A stretch of DNA of 41,442 bases from Pseudomonadota bacterium (GCA_021805825.1 JAJZEC010000036.1:1-41442), one strand, 5' to 3'; numbered from the stretch's first letter, positions 30,112 through 38,869 are shown. Notes: generated from the sequence alone by a model not told the origin. Program-made: numbers and translations.

Positions 30112-30125
30112 TTGATCTAGAGCAA
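30112..30125. promoter_or_regulatory. FNR/Anr-type box upstream of hemN
   Basis: TTGATCTAGAGCAA matches the consensus TTGAT-N4-ATCAA at nine of ten positions. Its centre is about 41 bp upstream of the hemN ATG at 30077. Activation of hemN by FNR or Anr under low oxygen is well known in Proteobacteria. The box also lies in the promoter region of the divergent kup gene (start 30249). Confidence 0.7.
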
Positions 30126-30248
30126 GAGGGCCCGCTGTTGCCCATCGGCAACGAAAAGTCGCCCTGCTGCTCTGCAGCAAACTACTATGGCAGCCCCAAT
30201 CACTCGAAGGCCGGCCGGCGCCACCCGCGCCCGGCACGACTCCCAGCG

Positions 30249-32135
30249 ATGAGCGACGAACAATCGCACAGCAAGACCTCGATGACCGCGCTGAGCCTGG
30301 GCGCCCTCGGGGTGGTGTACGGAGACATCGGCACCAGCCCGCTGTACGCCTTCCAGCAGGCCTTCAGCCCCGCGCACAGCCTGGGCATCGACCCGGCCAA
30401 TGTCTACGGCGTGCTGTCGCTGATCTTCTGGGGACTGACCATCGTCGTCACCCTGAAGTACGTCGGGCTGGCGCTGCGCGCCGACAACGATGGCGAAGGC
30501 GGCATCCTGGCGCTGATGGCCCTGGTGCTGCGCCGCTACGCCAGGCCCTCACGCGGGCGCACGCTGGCGGTGGTGATGGGACTCGTCGGCGCCGCGATGT
30601 TCTATGGCGACAGCATCATCACCCCGGCGATCTCGGTGCTGTCGGCGATCGAAGGCACCGCGGTGGCCACGCCGCTGCTGCAGGACGCCGTGGTGCCCAT
30701 CACGGTGGCCATCATCATCGGCCTGTTCCTGGTGCAAAAACGCGGCACCGCGCTTGTCGGAGCCTATTTCGGCCCGGTCATGCTGCTGTGGTTCGCTGCG
30801 ATCGGAGTGCTCGGACTGGCGCACGTGGTGCGGCATCCGATGGTGCTGCGCTCGCTGAACCCCTGGTGGGGCATCGAGATGTTCGTGCGCGAACCCAAGC
30901 TGGCGCTGTTCCTGCTCGGGGCGGTATTCCTGACGTTGACCGGCGGCGAGGCGCTGTACGCCGACATGGGGCATTTCGGGCGCGCGCCGATCCACCGCGC
31001 CTGGCTGCGCGTCGTGATGCCCGGGCTGTTGCTGAACTACTTCGGCCAGGGCGCGCTGGTGCTGAGCGACCCGGCGACCGGCAAGAACCCGTTTTTCTAC
31101 CTGGCCCCGCACTGGGCACTGTGGCCCCTGGTGATCCTGGCCACGATGGCCACCGTGATCGCGTCGCAGGCGGTGATCTCCGGCGCCTACTCGATGACCA
31201 CCCAGGCGATCAAGCTGGGCTACCTTCCGCGCGTACGCGTGCTGTTCACCAACGAGCGCAACCAGGGCCAGATCTACGTTCCCTTCATCAACTGGACGAT
31301 GCTGGTGCTGGTGCTGGCGCTGGTGCTGGCCTTCCGCAGCTCGGACAACCTGGCCGCGGCGTACGGCATTGCCGTCAACATCACCATGGTCACGACGACC
31401 ATCTTCCTGTGGATGGTCGCACCGCAGCGATGGAACTGGAGGACGCGACGGGCGAACCTGGTGTTCATTCCGCTGATCCTGGTGGAACTGCTGTTCCTGT
31501 CCTCGAACTCGATGAAGATCGACCATGGCGGCTGGTTCCCGCTGGTGTTTGGGGCTCTGGTCTACACCATGCTGTCGACCTGGAAGAGCGGTCGCCGGCT
31601 GCTCAAGCGCCAACTGCAGGAGCACGCGCTGAACCTGCAGGATTTCGTGCACAGCCTGTCGACCTATCCGCCGACACGGGTCGAGGGCACGGCGATCTAC
31701 CTGACGCCGGACGCAGCCACCGTGCCCCACGCGCTGCTGCACAACCTCAAGCACAACAAGGTGCTGCATGAACGCGTGGTGTTCCTGTCCACGCAGACCG
31801 CCGACGTGCCGCATGTAGGCCCCGAGCAGGGCATCGAGATGACGCCGATGGAGGAAGGCATCTACCTGCTGCATGTGCGCTTCGGCTTCAAGGACGAACC
31901 CGACATGCAGCAGCTGCTGAAGAACTGCGAGCGGCTGTGCGGCCTGGAGTTCCATCTGATGGAGACCTCCTTCTTCCTCGCCCGCCAGACCATCGTGCCG
32001 TCGAAGATCCCGGGCATGGCTTTGTGGCGGGAGATCCTGTTCTCATGGATGAGCCGCAACGCGCAGGACGCGTCCGACTACTTCCGCATCCCACCCAACC
32101 GGGTCGTGGAACTGGGCACGCAGATCGAGATCTGA
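30249..32135 (+). CDS. kup: Potassium uptake protein Kup
   Basis: The protein has 628 residues, the normal length. It is a proton-coupled potassium importer of the KUP/HAK/KT family, located in the inner membrane. The signature GVVYGDIGTSPLYAFQQAF is at residues 22-40, and twelve hydrophobic helices follow (for example TIVVTLKYVGLAL, ATMATVIASQAVISGAYSM). A hydrophilic C-terminal domain of about 190 residues ends with a predicted cytosolic region (VFLSTQTADVPHV, YFRIPPNRVVELGTQIEI). ATG 30249 is chosen because the family begins just before the signature; the open frame upstream has no similar character. A TACTAT at 30183-30188 could be a -10 element. The gene is divergent from hemN. Confidence 0.95.
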   Translation: MSDEQSHSKTSMTALSLGALGVVYGDIGTSPLYAFQQAFSPAHSLGIDPANVYGVLSLIFWGLTIVVTLKYVGLALRADNDGEGGILALMALVLRRYARPSRGRTLAVVMGLVGAAMFYGDSIITPAISVLSAIEGTAVATPLLQDAVVPITVAIIIGLFLVQKRGTALVGAYFGPVMLLWFAAIGVLGLAHVVRHPMVLRSLNPWWGIEMFVREPKLALFLLGAVFLTLTGGEALYADMGHFGRAPIHRAWLRVVMPGLLLNYFGQGALVLSDPATGKNPFFYLAPHWALWPLVILATMATVIASQAVISGAYSMTTQAIKLGYLPRVRVLFTNERNQGQIYVPFINWTMLVLVLALVLAFRSSDNLAAAYGIAVNITMVTTTIFLWMVAPQRWNWRTRRANLVFIPLILVELLFLSSNSMKIDHGGWFPLVFGALVYTMLSTWKSGRRLLKRQLQEHALNLQDFVHSLSTYPPTRVEGTAIYLTPDAATVPHALLHNLKHNKVLHERVVFLSTQTADVPHVGPEQGIEMTPMEEGIYLLHVRFGFKDEPDMQQLLKNCERLCGLEFHLMETSFFLARQTIVPSKIPGMALWREILFSWMSRNAQDASDYFRIPPNRVVELGTQIEI

Positions 32136-32182
32136 GCCTTTCGCCACGGTCGCGCGGCCTGCCGCCTCAACGGAGCAGAAAT

Positions 32183-32272
32183 CCGACAATAGTCGGGCTG
32201 GGCGGGGCATCGGCACTGGCCGGGCTGGCTTCGGCTCTGGCATCATGCGCTCATGCCGGGTTCGAACCCGGC
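32183..32272. promoter_or_regulatory. Inverted repeats upstream of the AAA ATPase gene
   Basis: Two symmetric sequences lie in the 160-bp gap after kup. CCGAC and GTCGG (32183-32196) surround AATA and include a GACAAT that could be a -10. GCCGGGTTCGAACCCGGC (32255-32272) is an 18-bp perfect palindrome 24 bp before the start codon. The second would form a leader hairpin or an operator next to the start. No known consensus is matched. Confidence 0.35.
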
Positions 32273-32295
32273 CTGGAGCCGACGAGGAGCCGACG

Positions 32296-33258
32296 ATGAC
32301 ACTGGCCATGGCCGCCTACAAGGCCGTCTATGCGGTCGAGGATGTGGAACGCAAGCTGCAATCCCTGCCGGGGGATGCGCAGGATGCCTTGCGCAGCACC
32401 TACACCCGGATGATCGAGGCGGGCGGGCAGCGCCTGGCGATCAAGCCGGCGAGCCTTCCCGATCGCGACGCGCTGCAGGCCGAGATGCCCAATTTTGCCG
32501 AGCCCCTGGAACACATCCTGCGCGCCGTCGCGCTGGCCGCCGACAGCCGCGATCCGGTGGAGGTCACGCCCATGCTGCTGCTCGGCGAGCCGGGCATCGG
32601 CAAGACCCATTTCGCGCGCCGCGTCGCCGACATGCTCGGAACCAGCTGGGCGCTGGCTCCGATGAACGCACTGACCGCCGGCTGGATCCTGTCCGGGGCT
32701 TCCTCGCAGTGGAAGGGCGCGCGCCCCGGAAAGGTCTTCGAGGCGCTGGTGCAGGGGGAGTTCGCCAACCCGGTGGTGGTGATCGACGAAATCGACAAGG
32801 CCGCCGGTGCGGCACAGTACGACCCGCTGGGAGCCTTGTACAGCCTGCTCGAGTACGACACCGCGAAGCGTTTCACCGACGAATTCGCCGAGGTTCCGAT
32901 CGACTGCAGCGCGGTCGTCTGGGTGGCCACGGCCAACGATGCGGCCTCGATTCCCGAGCCCATCCTCGACCGCCTGGCGGTGTTCAGCATCGATGCCCCC
33001 GACGAAGCGGGCCGATGCGCGATCGCGTCCCGCCTCTACCGCGAACTGCGCGACAGCCATGACTGGGGACTGGACTTCCCGGCCGAGCTCGACCCCTCGT
33101 CGCTGCACATGCTGGCGCAGGCCGGGCCGCGGGAAATGCGCAGGCTGCTGCACGCTGCCTTCGGCGCGGCCAAACTCGACGGCCGCAAGGAACTGCAGCC
33201 GCGTGACTTCCCGCGCCAGGCGGGCCGTCGGGGCAACCGCATGGGGTTCGTCCAGTGA
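32296..33258 (+). CDS. AAA ATPase, Lon-like ATPase module without protease
   Basis: The protein has 320 residues. Walker A is GEPGIGKT at 97-104 (Lys103), Walker B is VVVIDEID with Asp164-Glu165, sensor 1 is ATANDAA, and the arginine finger lies in PEPILDRLAVF. The sequence resembles the ATPase portion of Lon or MoxR-like proteins, and no protease serine-lysine dyad follows. A short helical N-terminus (KAVYAVEDVERKLQSLPGDAQ) could bind partners. ATG 32296 has a good GAGGAG at 32284-32289. It overlaps the MarC gene by 4 bp (GTGA), so the two are translated together. The function is unknown; chaperone-like remodelling is plausible. Confidence 0.85.
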   Translation: MTLAMAAYKAVYAVEDVERKLQSLPGDAQDALRSTYTRMIEAGGQRLAIKPASLPDRDALQAEMPNFAEPLEHILRAVALAADSRDPVEVTPMLLLGEPGIGKTHFARRVADMLGTSWALAPMNALTAGWILSGASSQWKGARPGKVFEALVQGEFANPVVVIDEIDKAAGAAQYDPLGALYSLLEYDTAKRFTDEFAEVPIDCSAVVWVATANDAASIPEPILDRLAVFSIDAPDEAGRCAIASRLYRELRDSHDWGLDFPAELDPSSLHMLAQAGPREMRRLLHAAFGAAKLDGRKELQPRDFPRQAGRRGNRMGFVQ

Positions 33259-33908
33259 GCCTGCTCGGTGGAGCGCCGCAAGCGGCGCAATGGCTCAAAC
33301 CGCTGGTGGCACTGCTGGCGATCATCAACCCCTTGGGAATCGTCCCGTTTTTCCTTGCGTTGACGGAGGGTTTCTCGGAGCAGCAGCGCAAACGCACCAT
33401 TGTTGTCTGTTCGATTTCGTCCTTCGCGGTGATTGCGATCAGTGCGCTGCTGGGTACGCGCATCCTGCAGTTCTTCTCCATCTCCCTGGCCTCGTTCCAG
33501 GTCGGCGCGGGATTGCTGCTGTTGATCACCGCGATCGGCATGCTCAACGCCACACCGACCGCCTTTCGTTCGACCCCGGAGGAACTGGACGAAGCGGGGG
33601 CCAGTCAGAGCATCGCGGTGGTTCCCCTGACGGTACCGCTGCTGACCGGTCCGGCTGCCATTTCCACGGTGATCGTCTACGCCGACCGCAATCGGCACTG
33701 GACGTCCCTGCTGGTACTGGTCTTCTACGGGGTGGTGGCCGCCGCGACCATCGCACTGAGCTTCCGCGCCGCCGATGCCATCGCCAAGGTGATCGGCAAG
33801 ACCGGGATCAACATCATGACCCGGCTGATGGGTCTGCTGATCGCCGCGCTGTCGGTCGAATTGATGAGCGACGGGCTGCTCAAGCTCTTTCCGGGACTCG
33901 GACACTGA
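33255..33908 (+). CDS. MarC-family integral membrane protein
   Basis: The protein has 217 residues with six hydrophobic helices: KPLVALLAIINPLGIVPFFLA, FAVIAISALLGTRIL, SLASFQVGAGLLLLITAIGML, LTVPLLTGPAAISTVIVY, SLLVLVFYGVVAAATIAL and LMGLLIAALSVELMSDGLL. The NPLGIVPFFLALT and VVPLTVPLLTGPAAIS stretches are typical of MarC (YchE/YhgN). The family is named after the E. coli mar locus, but its role in resistance was not confirmed and transport activity is uncertain. The GTG start overlaps the ATPase stop. An AT-flanked inverted repeat at 33939-33954 (AAAATCCC...TTTT) could terminate it. Confidence 0.88.
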   Translation: MSLLGGAPQAAQWLKPLVALLAIINPLGIVPFFLALTEGFSEQQRKRTIVVCSISSFAVIAISALLGTRILQFFSISLASFQVGAGLLLLITAIGMLNATPTAFRSTPEELDEAGASQSIAVVPLTVPLLTGPAAISTVIVYADRNRHWTSLLVLVFYGVVAAATIALSFRAADAIAKVIGKTGINIMTRLMGLLIAALSVELMSDGLLKLFPGLGH

Positions 33909-33983
33909 AGGCGCGGCGCGGGGTTGCGCGGAGGCGCGAAAATCCCCGGGTTTTCCCTTGTGGGCAACCAGCGATGGTGACCG

Positions 33984-34150
33984 AATAATGTCGGCGTCGC
34001 GTGCATGATCCGTGACAAGGATTCAGGAGCGAGCATCGAGGAGACAACCCGACCGGCCCGCACGCCCAGCAGGCGTGTTCCCCGGCGAGGTTCGGCGGCA
34101 ACAGCCGAAGCCAGACAACGCCAGATCCCTGCGGGGATCTGGCGTTTTTC
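33984..34150 (+). ncRNA. Structured leader or small RNA upstream of TSUP gene
   Basis: The 317-bp gap between marC-type and TSUP genes folds on paper into several stems. CACGCC/GGCGTG (34060-34076) sits inside an outer arm AACC...CCGG / CCGG...GGTT with a symmetric CGA/CGA internal loop (34047-34057 and 34082-34092). TTCGGC/GCCGAA (34091-34109) follows. Last is a strong terminator (34119-34149). The sequence GCCAGA occurs at 34110-34115 and again inside the terminator at 34121-34126; the first copy could pair with TCTGGC of the terminator instead, an antiterminator option. AATAAT (33984-33989) may be a -10. I match it to no known riboswitch family. It could be a riboswitch for the TSUP gene or a free small RNA. 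Confidence 0.45.
34119..34149 (+). terminator. Strong intrinsic terminator before the TSUP gene
   Basis: CGCCAGATCCC (34119-34129), loop TGCG, and the exact complement GGGATCTGGCG (34134-34144) are followed by TTTTT (34145-34149). The hairpin points rightward only. It lies 77 bp upstream of the TSUP start codon, so it ends either a leader RNA or readthrough from the marC-type operon. Confidence 0.85.
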
Positions 34151-34225
34151 TTGTCGCTTCCCGGATTCGCGCACACCGGGGGCCGATCGCGATGCCGGCG
34201 CCCCGCTGCTTCCACCTGCTACGCA

Positions 34226-34990
34226 ATGCTTGCGGACTCCACCCTGCTTGCCCTGGGCCTCGCCGCGATGGCCGCGGGCTTCATCGATGCCGTCGTCGGC
34301 GGCGGCGGCCTGATCCTGGTTCCCAGCCTGTTTTCGGCCTTCCCGACCCTGGCGCCTGCGACCCTGTTCGGCACCAACAAGGCGGGCGCGGTCTGGGGCA
34401 CTTCTGCGGCGGCGTGGTCGTTCGCGCGCAGGGTGCGACTCCCCTGGGCTGTGGTGCTTCCGGCATCGCTGGCGGCATTTGCCGGCGGGCTCGTCGGCGC
34501 CTACGCGGTCACGCATATCTCGCCGCATGCCATGCGCAAACTGCTGCCCGTGGTGCTGGCCGCGGTGTTGGGCTACGTGCTGATGCGCAAGGATCTGGGC
34601 CAGCACCATGCGCCGCGGGTGCGCGGGCTTTGGGTCGCGGTGCTGGGTGGGGGAGTGATCGGCCTGTACGACGGCTTCTTCGGCCCCGGAACCGGTAACC
34701 TGCTGGTGTTTCTGTTCGTGCGCGCCTATGGCTTCGACTTTGTGCACGCGGCAGGCAGCGCCAAGGTCGTCAACACCGCCTGCAACCTGGCCGCGCTGCT
34801 GCTGTTCGCCAGCAGCGGCCATGTGCTGTGGCCCTATGCGGCGCTGATCGCCGTCTGCAATGTCGGCGGCAGTGTGCTCGGCAGCCGACTGGCGGTGCGC
34901 CGCGGAACCCGCTTCATCCGCAGCATGTTCATCGTGATCGCGCTGGCGCTGATCGCCCGCACCGCTTGGCAGGCCTTTGGCGGAGCTTGA
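34226..34990 (+). CDS. TSUP (TauE/SafE) family permease
   Basis: The protein has 254 residues with about eight hydrophobic segments. The first TSUP repeat is LGLAAMAAGFIDAVVGGGGLILVPSLF; the second is LGGGVIGLYDGFFGPGTGNLLVFLFV, the pair of GG.GL/GFFGPG motifs typical of the family. Members export or import sulfur-containing anions such as sulfite, sulfoacetate or taurine-related compounds; the substrate here is unknown. ATG 34226 precedes the first repeat directly, with no strong RBS. The frame stays open upstream to 34151 but has no protein character. The gene stands alone behind the structured leader and terminator. Its stop is followed by a 30-bp palindrome and the converging DUF2892 gene. 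Confidence 0.88.
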   Translation: MLADSTLLALGLAAMAAGFIDAVVGGGGLILVPSLFSAFPTLAPATLFGTNKAGAVWGTSAAAWSFARRVRLPWAVVLPASLAAFAGGLVGAYAVTHISPHAMRKLLPVVLAAVLGYVLMRKDLGQHHAPRVRGLWVAVLGGGVIGLYDGFFGPGTGNLLVFLFVRAYGFDFVHAAGSAKVVNTACNLAALLLFASSGHVLWPYAALIAVCNVGGSVLGSRLAVRRGTRFIRSMFIVIALALIARTAWQAFGGA

Positions 34991-35005
34991 GCCCCGGCAT
35001 CCGCT

Positions 35006-35035
35006 GCCTGGAGGTTCCACGTGGAACCTCCAGGC
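35006..35035. repeat. 30-bp perfect palindrome with parS-like core
   Basis: GCCTGGAGGTTCCAC (35006-35020) is followed at once by its exact reverse complement. The central 16 bp, GGTTCCACGTGGAACC (35013-35028), match the parS consensus TGTTNCACGTGNAACA except for the outermost base on each side. It lies between two converging genes, so it may also act as a hairpin terminator, although no T-tract follows. It is about 315 bp from the perfect parS. Confidence 0.7.
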
Positions 35036-35044
35036 CGAACCGCT

Positions 35045-35245
35045 TCAGGCATCCTTGCCTTTCATCGGGCAGGTGCTCATGCCGAACAGGGCATAAGCCG
35101 GGCAGAAGCCGGCAATCCCGGTCAGCAGGGGGATGATTCCGATATAGCCCCAGACGCCGATGGTTCCGGTCGCCGACAGCGCGACCAGAGCCACACCCGC
35201 CACCACACGGATCGCACGATCCAGACCGCCTTCATTGATTTTCAT
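35045..35245 (-). CDS. DUF2892 small membrane protein
   Basis: The protein has 66 residues from ATG 35245, preceded by AGGAG about 7 bp upstream. The family signature MKINEGGLDRAIRV is followed by two membrane helices (VVAGVALVALSATGTIGVWGYIGIIPLLTGI) and the ending FCPAYALFGMSTC, with Cys residues in the positions usual for DUF2892. Proteins of this kind resemble the membrane tail of YgaP-like rhodaneses; their role is unknown. The frame is open upstream through the parS site, but the longer version has no family similarity there. It converges on the TSUP gene. Confidence 0.88.
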   Translation of the reverse strand: MKINEGGLDRAIRVVAGVALVALSATGTIGVWGYIGIIPLLTGIAGFCPAYALFGMSTCPMKGKDA

Positions 35246-35342
35246 GACTCGCTCCTGCGCGTGGAAATTTCCATTTCTGGAGAACTGTAGCGAGTATTCA
35301 AGCACCAAAGCATGATCCTTGTCACATCCTGCTTGTCTCCCG

Positions 35343-35358
35343 TGTTTCACGTGAAACA
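35343..35358. other. parS: parS chromosome-partition site
   Basis: TGTTTCACGTGAAACA is a perfect match to the bacterial parS consensus. ParB binds it, loads as a CTP-dependent clamp and spreads over neighbouring DNA. It sits 67 bp upstream of mnmG, the first gene of the operon that encodes ParA and ParB, and 36 bp upstream of its likely -10 element, so ParB binding could also affect this promoter. Confidence 0.95.
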
Positions 35359-35393
35359 TCGGCGCGACACTGCCGCGGGCAACCGTCGCCGCC

Positions 35394-35399
35394 TACAAT
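35394..35399 (+). promoter_or_regulatory. Candidate -10 of the mnmG-rsmG-parAB operon
   Basis: TACAAT lies 25 bp before the mnmG ATG. The corresponding -35 region is GC-rich and weak. It is the only plausible -10 between the parS site and mnmG. Confidence 0.5.
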
Positions 35400-35424
35400 C
35401 GAGGGCTCGCAGCGACCCTGAACC

Positions 35425-37380
35425 ATGGAATACCCCAAGATTTTCGACGTCCTGGTCGTAGGCGGCGGCCATGCCGGCACCGAAGCGGCGCTGGCCGCCG
35501 CCCGCATGGGGGCGACCACCCTGCTGCTGACCCACAACATCGAAACGCTCGGCCAGATGTCGTGCAACCCCTCGATCGGTGGCATCGGCAAGGGGCATCT
35601 GGTCAAGGAAATCGACGCCCTGGGCGGCGCGATGGCCAGCGCCACCGACGAGGCCGGCATCCAGTTCCGCGTGCTCAACGCCAGCAAGGGCCCGGCCGTG
35701 CGGGCAACCCGGGCACAAGCCGACCGCGTGCTGTACAAGGCAGCGATCCGCGCGCGCCTGGAAAACCAGCACGGGCTCTGGATCTTCCAGCAGGCGGTCG
35801 ATGACTTGCTGCTCGCCTCCGATGGCGTCAGCGAGCGCGTCTGCGGCGCGCTGACGCAAAGCGGCATCCGCTTTCACGCGCGCAGCGTGGTACTGACCAC
35901 CGGCACCTTTCTCGACGGCAAGGTGCACATCGGACTGCAGAACTACGCTGCGGGCCGCGCAGGCGACCCCTCGGCGCAATCGCTGGCGCGGCGACTGCGC
36001 GAACTCGGCTTGCCGCAGGGGCGGCTGAAGACCGGCACGCCACCGCGCATCGACGGTCGCAGCATCGACTTCACGCGCCTGCAGGAGCAGCCCGGCGATC
36101 TCGATCCCGTCCCGGTGTTCAGCTTCCTCGGCGACGCCGCGCAGCATCCGCGGCAACTGCCGTGCTGGATCGCCCACACCAACCCCCGAACCCACGACAT
36201 CATCCGCAGCGGACTCGACCGCAGCCCGATGTACACCGGGGTCATCGAAGGCATCGGCCCGCGCTACTGCCCGAGCATCGAGGACAAGATCCACCGCTTC
36301 GCCGGCAAGGACGCCCACCAGGTCTTTCTCGAGCCCGAGGGCCTGCACACCCACGAGTTCTACCCCAACGGCATTTCCACCAGCCTGCCCTTCGACGTGC
36401 AGCTCGACCTGGTGCGCAGCATCGACGGCTTGCAGCATGCCCATCTGCTGCGGCCTGGCTACGCGATCGAATACGACTACTACGATCCGCGCAGCCTGCA
36501 GTCCTCGCTGGAAAGCAAGGCGATTCGCTCCCTCTTCCTTGCCGGGCAGATCAACGGCACCACCGGCTACGAAGAAGCGGCGGCCCAGGGCCTGCTGGCC
36601 GGCGCCAACGCGGCCCTGCTGGTACGCGGCGAGGCTCCGTGGTGCCCGGGCCGGGAGCAGGCCTACCTGGGCGTGCTGGTCGACGACCTGATCACCAAGG
36701 GGGTCAGCGAGCCGTACCGCATGTTCACCAGCCGGGCCGAATACCGCCTGAGCCTGCGCGAGGACAACGCGGATCTGCGCCTGACCGAAACCGGCCGCCG
36801 CCTCGGTCTGGTCGACGACGCCCGCTGGGATGCCTTCTGCCGCAAGCGCGACGCCATCGAGCGCGAGCGCCAACGCCTGCGCGACACCTGGGTGCAGCCC
36901 CATAGCCTGCCTGCCGACGAGGCCAAGCAACTCATCGGCCAGCCGATTGAGCGCGAATACCGTCTGCAGGATCTGCTGCGCCGCCCCGGGGTCGGTTACG
37001 CGCGCCTGACCCAGGCGCTGGACGCCCGCTTCGCCCCGGCCCAGCCCTTGACCCCGGAGCAGGCTGAGCAGGTCGAGATCAGCATCAAGTATTCCGGGTA
37101 CATCGACCGCCAGCAGCTCGACGTCGAGCGCGCGGCCCAATACGAGCACCAGCCGCTGCCCCAGGATCTGGACTACGCAGCGGTGCAGGGCTTGTCGTTC
37201 GAAGTGCGGCAAAAGCTCGGCCGCGCGCGCCCACAGACCCTGGGGCAGGCCTCGCGGGTCTCGGGAGTCACGCCGGCGGCCATCTCGCTGCTGCTGGTGC
37301 ACCTGCGCAAGCGCCGCCTGCCCGCCGGCGGCAGCCACGAGCGCCCGGCCGCGGCCGCGCCGCAGGCGCCGGGCCCATGA
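35425..37380 (+). CDS. mnmG: tRNA U34 carboxymethylaminomethyl synthesis enzyme MnmG
   Basis: The protein has 651 residues, slightly longer than usual at the C-terminus. With MnmE it installs the carboxymethylaminomethyl group on U34 of several tRNAs. The FAD motif [12 protein letters not shown] begins at residue 11. Further family motifs are [26 protein letters not shown] and [15 protein letters not shown], and [19 protein letters not shown] lies in the C-terminal half. A tail of about 20 residues rich in Ala/Pro/Gly follows the conserved end and shows no domain. It is the first gene of the operon; its TGA overlaps the rsmG ATG by 4 bp. Confidence 0.97.
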   Translation: MEYPKIFDVLVVGGGHAGTEAALAAARMGATTLLLTHNIETLGQMSCNPSIGGIGKGHLVKEIDALGGAMASATDEAGIQFRVLNASKGPAVRATRAQADRVLYKAAIRARLENQHGLWIFQQAVDDLLLASDGVSERVCGALTQSGIRFHARSVVLTTGTFLDGKVHIGLQNYAAGRAGDPSAQSLARRLRELGLPQGRLKTGTPPRIDGRSIDFTRLQEQPGDLDPVPVFSFLGDAAQHPRQLPCWIAHTNPRTHDIIRSGLDRSPMYTGVIEGIGPRYCPSIEDKIHRFAGKDAHQVFLEPEGLHTHEFYPNGISTSLPFDVQLDLVRSIDGLQHAHLLRPGYAIEYDYYDPRSLQSSLESKAIRSLFLAGQINGTTGYEEAAAQGLLAGANAALLVRGEAPWCPGREQAYLGVLVDDLITKGVSEPYRMFTSRAEYRLSLREDNADLRLTETGRRLGLVDDARWDAFCRKRDAIERERQRLRDTWVQPHSLPADEAKQLIGQPIEREYRLQDLLRRPGVGYARLTQALDARFAPAQPLTPEQAEQVEISIKYSGYIDRQQLDVERAAQYEHQPLPQDLDYAAVQGLSFEVRQKLGRARPQTLGQASRVSGVTPAAISLLLVHLRKRRLPAGGSHERPAAAAPQAPGP

Positions 37381-38063
37381 GCGGCGCGCCCCTCCACGCC
37401 ACCGAGCCCACCGCGGCACCCCGACTTGCGCAGGTGCTCGATGCACTGCGCCTGCAGGCCAGCCCCGCGCAGCGCGACCAACTGCTGCGCTACCTGGCGC
37501 TGCTGCAACGATGGAACCGCGTCTACAACCTGACCGCGGTGCGCGACCCCGGCGACATGCTCACCCTGCATGTAGCCGACAGTCTGGCGCTGCTGCCCGC
37601 GCTGGATCGCCGCGCGCCGCACAGGGTGCTCGACCTCGGCTCGGGCGGCGGCCTGCCCGGCCTGGTGCTGGCGATCATGCGCCCGCACTGGCAACTGGTG
37701 CTGGTCGAGGCGGTGCAGAAGAAGTGCGCGTTCCTGCGCCAGGTGGCCGCGCTGCTGCAATTGCCCCAGGTGCAGGTCGAGCACGCGCGCGCCGAGCAGT
37801 TACGCCTGCCGGGGGTCGACTGCATCGTCAGCCGCGCGGTCGCCGAGCTTGCCGAACTCGTGCGCATCAGCGAGCATCTGCTGCTGCCCGGCGGAGCCTG
37901 GGCGGTGATGAAGGGGCAGGACCCGCAGGCCGAGCTGCAGGCGCTCGGGCCGACGCTGCGGCACCATGTCGAGCCCCTGCAGGTTCCCGGGCTCGACGCC
38001 AGGCGCTGCGTGGTGTGGATCGAATACCCTGCGTCGACTTCCCACGCTTCCAGGATTTCATGA
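37377..38063 (+). CDS. rsmG: 16S rRNA (guanine-527-N7)-methyltransferase RsmG
   Basis: The protein has 228 residues. It methylates G527 of 16S rRNA with AdoMet. Motif I is [20 protein letters not shown], preceded by the family sequence [30 protein letters not shown]. The RAVAEL segment and a closing VVWIEYP are also typical. The start overlaps mnmG (ATGA at 37377) and the stop overlaps parA (ATGATG at 38060), so expression is coupled in this compact operon. An N-terminal extension of about 20 Ala/Pro/Thr-rich residues precedes the conserved part. Confidence 0.96.
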   Translation: MSGAPLHATEPTAAPRLAQVLDALRLQASPAQRDQLLRYLALLQRWNRVYNLTAVRDPGDMLTLHVADSLALLPALDRRAPHRVLDLGSGGGLPGLVLAIMRPHWQLVLVEAVQKKCAFLRQVAALLQLPQVQVEHARAEQLRLPGVDCIVSRAVAELAELVRISEHLLLPGGAWAVMKGQDPQAELQALGPTLRHHVEPLQVPGLDARRCVVWIEYPASTSHASRIS

Positions 38064-38869
38064 TGGCATCGGTCTTCTGTGTCGCCAATCAGAAAGGCGG
38101 GGTCGGCAAGACCACCACCGCGGTCAATCTGGCCGCCGGCCTGGCGCGCGTCGGCCAGCGCGTACTGCTGGTCGACCTCGATCCCCAGGGCAACGCCACG
38201 ATGGGTTCGGGAGTCGACAAGCGGCAACTCAGCCCCAGCGTCTACCAGGCCCTGCTGGGCATCGCCCCGGCTCGCCAGGCGCTGCGCGCCAGCCCGCAAG
38301 GAGCCTATGCCGTACTGGGCGCCAACCGCGAACTGGCGGGCGCCGAGGTCGAACTGGTCGACGAGCCGCGGCGCGAGCACCGCTTGAAGGATCTGCTCCA
38401 GGAGCTCCACGCCGACTACGATTTCGTCCTCGTCGACACGCCGCCGGCGCTCGGCCTGCTGACCCTCAACGCCCTGTGCGCAGCGCGCGGGGTCATCGTG
38501 CCCATGCAGTGCGAGTACTTCGCCCTCGAGGGCCTGACCGACCTGGTCAACACGGTGCGCCAGGTGCACGCCAAGCTCAACCCCGATCTGCTGCTGATCG
38601 GACTGCTGCGGGTGATGTTCGATCCCCGCATCACGCTGCAGCAGCAGGTCAGCGAGCAACTGCGGGCGCATTTCGGTGCCAAGGTGTTCGACGCCGTGAT
38701 CCCGCGCAACGTACGCCTGGCCGAGGCCCCCAGCTACGGGATGCCGGGGGTGGTGTTCGACAGCGCCAGCCGCGGCGCCCAGGCCTACATCGCATTCGCC
38801 GAGGAACTGGTGCGGCGCGTCTCCGCCCATGCCCTCGGATCCCGCGGCTCCCCCATTGCCACGCCATGA
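38060..38869 (+). CDS. parA: Chromosome-partitioning ATPase ParA
   Basis: The protein has 269 residues. The deviant Walker A is NQKGGVGKTTT with signature Lys12 and Lys17; Walker A' is VDLDPQGNATMGSG, and Walker B follows at FVLVDTPPALGLLTLNAL. It is a Soj/ParA-type P-loop ATPase that binds the nucleoid and moves ParB-parS complexes. The first of two tandem ATGs (38060, 38063) overlaps the rsmG stop. The gene ends in ATGA with parB. Confidence 0.96.
   Translation: MMASVFCVANQKGGVGKTTTAVNLAAGLARVGQRVLLVDLDPQGNATMGSGVDKRQLSPSVYQALLGIAPARQALRASPQGAYAVLGANRELAGAEVELVDEPRREHRLKDLLQELHADYDFVLVDTPPALGLLTLNALCAARGVIVPMQCEYFALEGLTDLVNTVRQVHAKLNPDLLLIGLLRVMFDPRITLQQQVSEQLRAHFGAKVFDAVIPRNVRLAEAPSYGMPGVVFDSASRGAQAYIAFAEELVRRVSAHALGSRGSPIATP

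Noticed and set aside
32255-32272. GGTTCGAACC looked like a tRNA T-arm
   Set aside because: The surrounding bases do not give the 5-bp stem and 7-base loop register, and no acceptor or anticodon arm is present.
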